Source: CAWDXG01 sp963822115
GTDB lineage: Bacteria > Myxococcota_A > Polyangia > Polyangiales > Polyangiaceae
Direction of reading: 5' to 3'
Assembly: GCA_963822115.1 (NCBI GenBank)
Contig: CAWGGM010000003.1
Coordinates: 116,330 to 180,329 of the forward strand
DNA length: 64,000 nt
Below, one piece after another: positions 48,037 through 55,887 of the stretch (position 1 is the first letter of the stretch; every line of letters begins with the position of its first letter). Made by a program: the position numbers and the translations under genes. The notes beneath the pieces are model-generated. The model was given only the letters and a program-made list of their open reading frames with translations, was not told the DNA's origin and made no database searches.

Positions 48037-48260
48037 TGGGCGATGTTCCTGTCCTGAAGCCTCACGAGGTCGTCGCCATACTCCTCAGCCTCGGTTTCGA
48101 TGAGGTGCGACAGCGCGGTTCACACAAGCAGTTCCGTCATCCCGATGGTCGAGTGACAACAGTTCCCTTCCACCCAGGTCGCGACATCGCTCCAGGCCTG
48201 ACGAGGCGGATTGCACGCGACATCGGGATGGACCCGAAGGAGTTCGTCGCCCTGCGGTGA
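48036..48260 (+). CDS. hicA: HicA-family mRNA interferase toxin (intact)
   Basis: This 74-residue toxin has the complete HicA double-stranded-RNA-binding-like fold: VLKPHEVVAILLSLGFDEVR, QRGSHKQFRHPDGRVTTVPF with the catalytic His in GSH, and PGLTRRIARDIGM. It cleaves mRNA when free of HicB. GTG 48036 overlaps the hicB stop. The stop codon is 16 bp from the GCCCAAC box of attC-like site 2, the spacing expected for a cassette gene. Confidence 0.9.
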   Translation: MGDVPVLKPHEVVAILLSLGFDEVRQRGSHKQFRHPDGRVTTVPFHPGRDIAPGLTRRIARDIGMDPKEFVALR

Positions 48261-48275
48261 ACGGCTCGCCAGTCC

Positions 48276-48454
48276 GCCCAACGAACCGCCGCTCAGCTGC
48301 GAGCGCCCGGCCCAACATTTCCTGATGCTACCACCTTCCAGGCGCGGCTCGCGACGCTGCCTTCGTCCGATGGTCGCCGAGCGTGCCGCGCGAAGCGGAA
48401 CGAAGCCCGCCAGCCGACACGACGGCGCTCGACAGCTGAAGCGGCTTGTTGGGC
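48276..48454. other. integron attC-like recombination site (site 2)
   Basis: GCCCAAC (48276-48282) and GTTGGGC (48448-48454) delimit a 179-nt imperfect palindrome. The left arm GAACCGCCGCTCAGCTGC then GAGCGCC pairs with the right arm (reverse complement AAGCCGCTTCAGCTGT then CGAGCGCC), with one extra unpaired base in the right arm, as in the extrahelical base of attC sites. The centre shares GATGCTACCACCT with the site at 46109. It immediately follows hicA. Confidence 0.75.
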
Positions 48455-48682
48455 AGCGAGGTGCACCACTCCGGTGTGGTCTTGGAGGCTGAAGACGCCA
48501 CGGTCGGCAGCCTCTCCGGATGGAACCACGCGGCAGCCCTGCACCGCTCACGCCCGGTAGCCGAAAGCCAGCCGGCAAGGCGCCGCCGACCGCGAAGACT
48601 TCACCGTCGAGCGCGGCAGCCAGTTCCCGATAGGACTCACGCGACCGGATGCGGTCCGAGACCTTCCCAAACATGCGAGGCT

Positions 48683-48762
48683 GCCCAACTATTATTCGAA
48701 CGTCCAGCATAGCGCCGCGGCCGAGCCCTGCATAGCGCCGCGGTCGGTTCGGTTTGTTGGGG
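48683..48762. other. candidate attC-like site with internal direct repeat
   Basis: GCCCAAC (48683-48689) pairs with GTTGGGG (48756-48762) except at the last base, and CGAAC (48698-48702) with GTTCG further in, giving an 80-nt palindrome of attC size. Inside are two direct copies of GCATAGCGCCGCGG. It lacks the central sequence of sites 1 and 2. The 228 bp between site 2 and this one contain only a weak minus-strand frame (LDVRIIVGQPRMFGKVSDRI) that I cannot support as a gene. Confidence 0.4.
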
Positions 48763-48844
48763 TTTCCGGCGTGGAGCGGCGCGACATGCACTTCCGCGTA
48801 GCGCCATAATCAGTGCACGGCGCCGCGCCGGCACTGGGCGGGTG

Positions 48845-49213
48845 CTAGCGCGCGCCCAGCGCTTCCCTCACCCGTCTCACCGCCGCCGGCAAGTCGCGCA
48901 GCACCAGCTCCGCCTCCAGCCGGAGCACGCGCCAGCCCAGCGCTGCCAGCGCGCGGTCGCGCCGCGCATCGTGCCGCTCGCGCCCGCAGTGCGCACTCCC
49001 GTCCACTTCAACGACAAGCCGCGCAGCAGGCGCCGCAAAGTCCGCAATCCAGCGCCCCCCCAATACGTACTGCCGCCGGAACTGCACGCCGCCCACGCGC
49101 CGCCCCGACAGCGCCGCCCACAGAGCCGCCTCCGACCGGGTTGGCGAATGCCGCATACGCGCAGCGTATGCGGCGAGCTCGGCGCGACGATGAGCGGAAC
49201 AAGAGCGATGCAT
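48845..49213 (-). CDS. DUF559-domain (Vsr/PD-D/EXK-like) nuclease
   Basis: This 122-residue protein has the DUF559 pattern: MRHSPTRSEAALWAALSGRR, QFRRQYVLGGRWIADFAAP, LVVEVDGSAHCG and the final helix VRRVREAL. DUF559 proteins have a restriction-endonuclease-like fold related to Vsr. ATG 49213 has GGGAGG 8 bp upstream. Function is unknown; they are often stand-alone and mobile. A long hairpin lies directly upstream of its ribosome site. Confidence 0.87.
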   Translation of the reverse strand: MHRSCSAHRRAELAAYAARMRHSPTRSEAALWAALSGRRVGGVQFRRQYVLGGRWIADFAAPAARLVVEVDGSAHCGRERHDARRDRALAALGWRVLRLEAELVLRDLPAAVRRVREALGAR

Positions 49214-49228
49214 GACGATGACCTCCCG

Positions 49229-49278
49229 CCCGCCGTAACAGCGGGCCTTCACCCAGGAAGGCCCGCTGTTACGGCGGG
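49229..49278. repeat. perfect 22-bp-arm hairpin upstream of the DUF559 gene
   Basis: CCGCCGTAACAGCGGGCCTT plus TC (49229-49250), a 6-nt loop ACCCAG and the exact complement (49257-49278). It ends one base before the ribosome site of the DUF559 gene at 49222-49227. No T-run follows, so a translation or transcription control hairpin or a REP-type mobile repeat is more likely than a terminator. Confidence 0.75.
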
Positions 49279-49391
49279 ACGGAGATGTCAGCGTTCGTCC
49301 CAAGCTGTGCCCGCGCCGTGCTCTGCCGCGCATGTCCCCTCCGGCCGCGCGCGGCGCGCGGAGCGCGTCGCGTCCGGCCTTGGAGGGGACC

Positions 49392-49410
49392 GCGGGCCCC
49401 AAGGGCCCGC
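49392..49410 (-). terminator. candidate terminator hairpin after the response regulator gene
   Basis: GCGGGCCC (49392-49399), a 3-nt loop and GGGCCCGC (49403-49410) form a perfect stem 17 bp after the response regulator stop on the minus strand. There is no T-run; a GC hairpin alone is weak evidence in such high-GC DNA. A broader GC-rich inverted pair (TCCCCTCC / GGAGGGGA) surrounds 49336-49388. Confidence 0.35.
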
Positions 49411-49426
49411 GAGGGGAGGCAACTGG

Positions 49427-50116
49427 TCACGGCACCAACTTGTACCCGAACCCGTACACCGTAAGAATGTGCTGCGGCTTGTCCGGCCGCCGCTCGAGCT
49501 TCTTCCTCAGCTTGACGATGAAATTGTCGATCGTGCGGTTGGTCGGGCTGGCGTCGACGCCCCAGATCTTGTTGAGGATCTCCTCGCGACCGACGGGCTG
49601 GCCCTGCCGCTCGTACAGCAGGCGCAGGAGCTCGACTTCGTAGAACGAGAGGTTCTCCGGCTGCTTGCCGGGGCGCTGCACGGTGTGGGCCGTAACGTTG
49701 ACGCTGGCGCCACCGACCTCGAAGACGAGCACTTCCGACGGGCGGTTGGCGCGGCGGAACAGCGCGCGCAGTCGCGCCACCAGCTCGCCCACGCTGAACG
49801 GCTTGGTCACGTAGTCGTCCGCGCCCACGTCCAGCCCGCGGATCTTGTCCGCCTCCTGGCTGCGCGCCGTCAGCATGATGATGGGCATGAAGGCGTCGAA
49901 GCGGCGCAGATCCTCGCACACCTGGTAGCCGTTCACGTCGGGCAGCATCAGGTCGAGCAAGACGGCGTGGGGGCGCTCCTGCCGGGCCATGTGCACGCCT
50001 TCCTTGCCGTTGGCCGCCGTGACGACCCGGAAGCCCTCGAACTCCAGTGCGTCCCTGAGACCGAGCGCGATATGCGGCTCGTCCTCCACGACCAGGATGG
50101 TCTTTCGAGGCTCCAC
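49427..50116 (-). CDS. OmpR/PhoB-family response regulator (orphan)
   Basis: This 229-residue protein has a receiver domain with the acidic pocket Glu11-Asp12, phospho-acceptor Asp55 in LLDLMLPD, Thr in MLTARSQ and Lys105 in DYVTKPF, then a winged-helix DNA-binding domain ending in the family signature VYGFGYKLVP. No histidine kinase gene is adjacent on either side, so its partner is unknown. GTG 50116. Confidence 0.95.
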   Translation of the reverse strand: MEPRKTILVVEDEPHIALGLRDALEFEGFRVVTAANGKEGVHMARQERPHAVLLDLMLPDVNGYQVCEDLRRFDAFMPIIMLTARSQEADKIRGLDVGADDYVTKPFSVGELVARLRALFRRANRPSEVLVFEVGGASVNVTAHTVQRPGKQPENLSFYEVELLRLLYERQGQPVGREEILNKIWGVDASPTNRTIDNFIVKLRKKLERRPDKPQHILTVYGFGYKLVP

Positions 50117-50252
50117 CGCGCATCATCCTGCATCAACCCCCGCCGCCCAGCAATCCCCCCCTCGCCAGGGTGCCGGGCGTCAACTCCCCGAACAAAAACA
50201 CGCGGGGCGGCACGCCAAATGGCGGCCGCCCCTGCGCGGTGTGTGCCGGCTC

Positions 50253-52622
50253 TCAGCCGCCCGTCGCGAAGGTCGCGCCGGCGCAGGCGATGAACACGTT
50301 GGCGCCGTCGGTGGGCGTCTTCACGTCGGCGCCGACGAAGCGCAGCAGGCGCTTCTCGGTGTCGGGGCACTGCGCGATGAACTTGCCGTTGCAGGTCTTC
50401 GCATCGACGCAGGTCTGGTCGATGTAGCAGTAGCCGTCAACGCCCTTGCCGACCGGGTCCTTGTTCAGGCAGTCGCTCAGCCCGGTCTGGCTGTCGAGCT
50501 GGTTGATCGCGCACATCTGGTAGTCCGAGCACGGTGTCTGGCCTGCGCCGTCGCACTGCCCGTCCTGCTTGAGGCGCGCACGCACGGCCGCCTCGAGCTT
50601 GGCACCGTTGTCGCCCGCGAGCGGCGAACGGCCCGGCGTGTTGCTGCAGTCCTCGGCCTTGCTCGAGGGCAGCGCCTCGACGACCTCGCAGGGAACCAGA
50701 CCCGTCTTCTTGTCGGGTGCGAGCTTGCGCGGCAGGCACTTGCCGCCCAGCACTTCCTTCAGACGCTCGATGATGGCGCTGACCGCCGGGTTGTAGCCGT
50801 AGCTCGGATCGGTATCCGGCACCGCCGTGGTCTTCGGGCAGATGGAGGCCACGATCGAGTTGCTGCCGTAGTCTTTCAGCACCTGCAGCTGGCGCAGGCC
50901 GGGGTAGGCCTTCGCGAAGTACTGCGTCGTGCTGTACTGGCCGGTGCTCGGGTCCTGGCACAGCGGCTTGTTCGGCGAAGCGTCGGGCTGGCCGAAGGTG
51001 CCGCAGTCCTGCCCGTTCTGGCGAGGCGTATCCAGCGGGAAGATGCAGGCGTACTGCAGGTCGTCCCGGTTCGGGATGTCGTACTCGTGGCCGTTGATCT
51101 TGTTGGCGCCCACGCCCGAGCTCGGCGGCGCGATGGCATCGCCCGTGATCGGGTTCGAGCCGCTGCGCGGGTCGATCGACTCCTGCATCAGCGGATCCTT
51201 CGGCGCCACGTACTTGTTCACGTCGCCGACGATGTCGTCCCAGATGCCGTCCGCGGTGAGCTGGTCGGCCGTCTTGTACTTGAGCTGCGTCGGGTCCTTG
51301 AGCGTGGCGTCGGTCGCGATGTCCTGCCAAGGCACACCGGTGATGCCGGCCAGGAAGACCAGCGACGAGTCACGCACCGTCCCGCCCTTCTGGGTCAGGT
51401 CCGAGTAGATCGGGTTGGCTTCGGGCGTGTCGCCCTTCTGGCAGGCCAGATCGGGGTGGTTCGGGCAGATCTGCTGCTGCGTGAGCGCGTTCACGTAGCG
51501 CTGGGTCGGGTAGAGCAGATCCAGACCGAAGCGCTTCTTCTGCTGGAAGCAACGCAGGTTCAGTGCGTCTTCCTTGTCGGTGAAAGCGCCCTTGGTGCAG
51601 GACGAGTCCACCTTGATGGCCTGGCAGCCCGAGGGCGGCGAGCTCTCCTGCAGCGCGCAGGAGCGGCAGCAGGGGCTGTTCGGGTCGGTCGCGCAGGCCG
51701 CGGTCGCGCGCGGCATGTGATCCTGGCGCGCCACCAGCCAGCCGAGGCCGGTGTCGGAGATCGAGCAGTCGTCCTCGTCGGTCAGGAAGATGATCGCGAG
51801 CAGCGAGTCGGGACGCAGGAAGTTGGCGCGCTCGCCGGGGGCGCCGTTGGTGCCCACGATTTCGGTATCGACGCCGTCCGGCGACGAGTAGTTGTTCGTG
51901 ACCTTGACGTTCGCCGGGGGCGCAGGGTCCACCAGGAAGCGGTACCAGGCCTCGAGCGACGACTCGAAACCGCAGCCCTTCTCGCCGGCGGCCGTCACGT
52001 GATTGGTGAAGTCCGTCTTCAGCTGCGTGCCGTTGGTGCCGTCGAAGTTGAGGAAGCCCATGTTGCCGGCGCTCGGCAGCCCCGAGCGGACCTTCGGCAG
52101 CAGGTGACCGTGGTCGTTGTTGTTGGGGTTCGACTTGTCCGGCCCCTGCGGGTTGCAGAAGTTGGTGGGCGGACCGTGACCACCGAGGCTGGAGGTGATG
52201 ACGCCGATGTGGATGTCGTTGACCGGCTTGAACTCCTGCTGCGGGCCGTTCGGGTACTTCGAATTGGTGCAGGTGGCGCCGGTCGCGGGGATGCTGTCGC
52301 CGTTGTCGTTGGTGCAGACCTGGATCGGGTTGATCAAGCGGTCGACCAGCTGCGGAACGGCCTTGGCCAGGATCTGCTGCTTGTCAGCCATCGAGATCGA
52401 GTTGTCGATCATGAACAGCAGGTCGATCTTGTCGACGGCCGTCTCCTTGACCGTGTCGACGAAGAGGTTCTTCGTGGTCGGCGTGGACGGCGCGACGGGC
52501 CTATCCAGACAGCCCGTCGCGAGCCCCGCGACGGTCAGGACTGCGATAAGGCCGGCCAGCCCGGTACGCACGAGGCGCGCCGAGAGGCTCGACTTGGACT
52601 TGGGCGCTGCTTTCAGCTTCAT
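50253..52622 (-). CDS. large VWA-like lipoprotein
   Basis: This 789-residue protein starts at ATG 52622 (AAGGAGCTTG upstream) with a lipoprotein signal (LTVAGLATGC). The mature part begins with a von Willebrand A-like metal site, DLLFMIDNSISM (DxSxS), and continues with GERANFLRPDSLLAIIFLTD and EDDCSISDTGLGWLV. Several CXXXXC elements lie in the second half, and the C-terminus has CPDTEKRLLRFVG. Such proteins occur in myxobacterial outer-membrane lipoproteins. A decayed paralogue lies just upstream. Confidence 0.8.
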   Translation of the reverse strand: MKLKAAPKSKSSLSARLVRTGLAGLIAVLTVAGLATGCLDRPVAPSTPTTKNLFVDTVKETAVDKIDLLFMIDNSISMADKQQILAKAVPQLVDRLINPIQVCTNDNGDSIPATGATCTNSKYPNGPQQEFKPVNDIHIGVITSSLGGHGPPTNFCNPQGPDKSNPNNNDHGHLLPKVRSGLPSAGNMGFLNFDGTNGTQLKTDFTNHVTAAGEKGCGFESSLEAWYRFLVDPAPPANVKVTNNYSSPDGVDTEIVGTNGAPGERANFLRPDSLLAIIFLTDEDDCSISDTGLGWLVARQDHMPRATAACATDPNSPCCRSCALQESSPPSGCQAIKVDSSCTKGAFTDKEDALNLRCFQQKKRFGLDLLYPTQRYVNALTQQQICPNHPDLACQKGDTPEANPIYSDLTQKGGTVRDSSLVFLAGITGVPWQDIATDATLKDPTQLKYKTADQLTADGIWDDIVGDVNKYVAPKDPLMQESIDPRSGSNPITGDAIAPPSSGVGANKINGHEYDIPNRDDLQYACIFPLDTPRQNGQDCGTFGQPDASPNKPLCQDPSTGQYSTTQYFAKAYPGLRQLQVLKDYGSNSIVASICPKTTAVPDTDPSYGYNPAVSAIIERLKEVLGGKCLPRKLAPDKKTGLVPCEVVEALPSSKAEDCSNTPGRSPLAGDNGAKLEAAVRARLKQDGQCDGAGQTPCSDYQMCAINQLDSQTGLSDCLNKDPVGKGVDGYCYIDQTCVDAKTCNGKFIAQCPDTEKRLLRFVGADVKTPTDGANVFIACAGATFATGG

Positions 52623-52952
52623 CGAACAAGCTCCTTGGATGACCAGGGCCCACACGCCGTCGGGCGGGCGGAAGCCCCCGACAAGCTGGGCGGGTGGAGG
52701 ATTGGTCTGACCTGGACCGACATCCACTCACCGGCACGACAACCGGCCGCCCGAGCGTAAGTGCCCGGGACGATTGTTGTCAATCGCGGTCCGGGCACCT
52801 GGCGAGCGGAGGAAGGCCACCTCATGCTGGAGCCTGTTCGCAAGGCCCATGCCGGCAGGATCCTGGGCGTTTTCCAGGGAAAGTTCGAGCGGCGCGCCAA
52901 CCAGGTTGGCACGCCGCCCACCCCGGTTGGCCCGGGCGCTCCAATCCGGCCC
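52623..52952. other. 330 bp gap between VWA lipoprotein gene and its decayed paralogue
   Basis: No gene is supported here. A 15-bp palindrome GCCAACCAGGTTGGC lies at 52896-52910, followed by a near copy of GGTTGGC at 52925, and may be a weak hairpin or operator. The upstream part holds the ribosome site of the minus-strand gene. Confidence 0.5.
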
Positions 52953-53631
52953 TCAGTTCGTCTTGAAGGTGGCCCCCGCGCAGGCAATGAAGACGTTGGC
53001 GCCCTGGGTCGGGGTGTCGCTCTCCGGCACGAAGCGCAGCACGCGGCGCTCGGTCTCGGGGCACTGGTTGATGAAGGCCGGGTTGCCCTGGTTTCCGTCC
53101 ACGTAGCAGTAGCCGTTGACGCCCTTGGCGACCGGGTCGTCATCCAGACAGCTCTGCAGACCGGTCTGGTCGGTGAGTTGCTGGATCTCGCACATCTTGA
53201 AGTCGGAGCAGGCCGGCTGACCCGGACCGCCGCACTGCCCGTCCTGCTCCAGACGCGCCCGCACCGCGTCGGCAAGCTTGGCGCCGTTTTCGCCGGTGAG
53301 CGGCGCGCGTCCGGGCTTCTGGGATGGCCAGCAGCGAATCCGGACGCAGGAACGCCGCGCGCTCCTTCAACACTTCCTTGTCGACGCCAACCGGTGACGA
53401 GAAATTGTTCTGGACCTGGACGCTCTGGGGCGGCGCCGGATCCACCAGGAAGCGGTACCAGGACTCCAGCGACGACTCGAAGCCGCAGCCCTTCTCGCCC
53501 GCGGCCTTCACGTGGTTGGTGAACTGCTTCTTCAGGTCGTCGCCGTTGCTCCCGTCGAAGTCCAGAAAGCCCATGTTCTTGTAGCTCTGGAGATTGCGGA
53601 CCGTCGACAGCAGATGGCCGTGGTCGTTGTT
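52953..53631 (-). pseudogene. decayed paralogue of the VWA lipoprotein
   Basis: Two blocks match the intact gene at 50253-52622. The upstream block has NNDHGHLLSTVRN, GEKGCGFESSLESWYRFLVD and FLRPDSLLAI. The downstream block has RARLEQDGQCGGPGQPACSD, DDDPVAKGVNGYCYV and VFIACAGATFKTN. A deletion near 53324 joins them out of frame and removes several hundred central residues; the signal peptide and VWA metal-site region are also gone (the match starts abruptly near 53631). This is a duplicated, now broken copy. Confidence 0.85.
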
Positions 53632-53758
53632 TATCCACGCCTTCCCACAGCCGCTCCTCCCGGCGGGCTGGCGCGGTGTTCTGGATCGTTGTGCGGGGCG
53701 TGTCGGGAAACGGCTCACACGCGCACGATTTTTTTCCGGACTGCCGGGAGCGAACGCT

Positions 53759-55762
53759 TCAGCCGTGCGAGGTCGTCCCTGGCTCGCCCGCGTCGGCACG
53801 CGTGCCGTCCGCTGGCGGCGACAGCCACTCGCGCAGCGCGGCGAGCTGCCGGCGGTTGACGCCCTTCACCGCGAGGATCGCGTCGTCGCTGGCTTCGCGG
53901 ATGGCGTCCACCGAGCCCAGCGCGGACAAGAGCGCCTGGCGCGTGCGCGGACCGATACCCGGGATGGAGTCGAGCTCGGAGGCCATCCGCCGCTTCTTGC
54001 CGACCTTCTTCCTGCCCCGGTTGGAGAAGCGGTGCGCCTCGTCGCGCGCTCGCGCCAGGAGGAACAGCTCGGGCGTGTTCGGGCGGAGGGGGATGGGGTT
54101 CTTCTGGCCGGGCAGGTAGACGCGGTCGACCCTCTTCTCGCCCAGCGCGGTCTCGCGCTCCTTGGCCAGGCCCACCACGCTCAGGTCGTGCAGACCGAGA
54201 TCGCTCGCGGCCGTGAGCGCGACGGCGAGCTGGCCGCGGCCGCCATCGACCACGAACAGATCGGGCAGCTCGTCGGGCAGCGGCGCGGCGTCTTCTGCCG
54301 CTTCGCCCGCCTCCCCCGGATTGTCGGCCACCGACGCGGCAGCGCGCGCCTCGGCCGCAGCGCGTCCACGACGGAAGCGTCGACCCAGCACCTCGTACAT
54401 GGCCGCGTAGTCGTCGCCCTCCCCCACCCCGCGCACGCGGTAGGTGCGATAGCGCTTCTTGTCGGGAACGCCGTTTTCCAGCGCGACCACCGCGCCCACC
54501 GTGTCCTGCCCGCCCAGATGCGAGATGTCCACGCACTCGATGCGGCGCGGCAGCGTGGGCAGCCTGAGCCGCTCCTGCACGCGCGCCAGGCGCTCGTCGA
54601 TGTCCTCGGCAGCGCGGCGCTTCTCGTCGAAGGCGTGCCTGGCGTTCTCCATCGACAGGTCGAGCAGCCGGCGCTTCGGACCGCGCGCCGGCGCTAGCAG
54701 CTGGCAGCGCCGCGTCGTCGTGCCCTTGAGCTTCGCGATCTCCTCGCGCCGCTCGCTGAGCCACTCGGCAACGCCGTCGGCGCCCTCCGGCAGCACCGGC
54801 ACCAGCACCTCGTCGGGAATGAGCGCGGCGCCCGGCCCGCCCTCGCTGTAGTGCTCGCGCAGGAACGCGGCCACCACCTCGTCGTCCTCCACCTCGACCT
54901 TGGCGCTGGAGAAGCTCGCCGAGTCGACCACCCTGCCCGACCGCACGTACAGCACGTTGAGCTCGACCAGCTCGCCCTGGCGGTACATGCCGAGCACATC
55001 CTGGTCGCGGTCGGACACCAGCACCACGCGCTGCTTCTCGCGCACGCTCTGCACGGCGGCGATCTGGTCGCGGTAGATGGCCGCGACCTCGTACTCCATG
55101 GCCGCGCTGGCATCCTGCATGCGCTGCTGGAGGTCCTCGGTCAGCTCGTCGTGACGGCCATCGAGAAACAGCGAAACCGCCCTGACCTGCTGCGAGTACA
55201 GCTGGCGGTCGACCTCGTAGACGCACGGCGCGGGGCAACGCTTGATCTGGTATTGCAGGCACGGCCGCCGGCGGCCGGCCAGCTCGCGATCGGAGCAGGT
55301 GCGCAGCTGGAAGTGCTTTTCCACCAGGTGAAGCGTGCGGCGCGCAGCCGTCGCCGAGTGGTACGGGCCGAAGTAGCGCGCCCCGTCGTTCGAGGGGCGG
55401 CGCACCAGCTCGAGGCGCGGCCAGGGGTGGATGGTCGAGAGCCGGAGGGTCAGGTACTCCTTGTCGTCGCGCAGCTTGACGTTGAAGCGCGGCTTGCCCT
55501 CCTTGATCAGGCTGTTCTCGAGGATTGCCGCTTCCTTCCCGGAAGCCGTGACGATGGTCTCGAGGTCGCCGATGTTCCGGCGCAGGTGCGGGATGAACGC
55601 GCGCGTGTCGCCGGTGCTGTCCTGGAAGTAGCTGCGCACACGCGAGCGCAGACTCTTGGCCTTGCCGACGTAGAGCAGCTTGCCCCGCTTGTCGCGGAAC
55701 AGGTAGCAGCCGGGGCTCGCGGGCAGCGATTCCAGCTTCTTTTCGACCTCTTCGGGGAGCAA
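53759..55762 (-). CDS. uvrC: excinuclease ABC subunit C
   Basis: This 667-residue nucleotide-excision repair endonuclease has an N-terminal GIY-YIG nuclease domain (GCYLFRDKRGKLLYVGKA), a UVR domain around residues 200-235, the RNase-H-like second nuclease (IECVDISHLGG; DLFVVDGGRGQL) and a C-terminal helix-hairpin-helix pair (IPGIGPRTRQALLSALGSVD). A non-conserved Ala/Glu-rich insert sits before DLFVVDGG. TTG 55762 is the start; no ATG is in frame near the conserved N-terminus. Divergent from the VanW gene. Confidence 0.97.
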   Translation of the reverse strand: MLPEEVEKKLESLPASPGCYLFRDKRGKLLYVGKAKSLRSRVRSYFQDSTGDTRAFIPHLRRNIGDLETIVTASGKEAAILENSLIKEGKPRFNVKLRDDKEYLTLRLSTIHPWPRLELVRRPSNDGARYFGPYHSATAARRTLHLVEKHFQLRTCSDRELAGRRRPCLQYQIKRCPAPCVYEVDRQLYSQQVRAVSLFLDGRHDELTEDLQQRMQDASAAMEYEVAAIYRDQIAAVQSVREKQRVVLVSDRDQDVLGMYRQGELVELNVLYVRSGRVVDSASFSSAKVEVEDDEVVAAFLREHYSEGGPGAALIPDEVLVPVLPEGADGVAEWLSERREEIAKLKGTTTRRCQLLAPARGPKRRLLDLSMENARHAFDEKRRAAEDIDERLARVQERLRLPTLPRRIECVDISHLGGQDTVGAVVALENGVPDKKRYRTYRVRGVGEGDDYAAMYEVLGRRFRRGRAAAEARAAASVADNPGEAGEAAEDAAPLPDELPDLFVVDGGRGQLAVALTAASDLGLHDLSVVGLAKERETALGEKRVDRVYLPGQKNPIPLRPNTPELFLLARARDEAHRFSNRGRKKVGKKRRMASELDSIPGIGPRTRQALLSALGSVDAIREASDDAILAVKGVNRRQLAALREWLSPPADGTRADAGEPGTTSHG

Positions 55763-55887
55763 CGCGGCTCAAGGTAGATCGCGGCTCCAGCAACGACCAG
55801 CCGGTCGCATCGGTCGTGCCCGGCCCGGAGGCCGCCCGGGGCTTCCTTGACGGAGTGGCAAGCGGTTTCCAGGATTCCGCCACCCCC

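Noticed and set aside
48120..48791. 223-residue minus-strand gene across attC-like sites 2 and 48683
   Set aside because: It spans both palindromes and hicA antisense, and only a short N-terminal stretch looks like protein.
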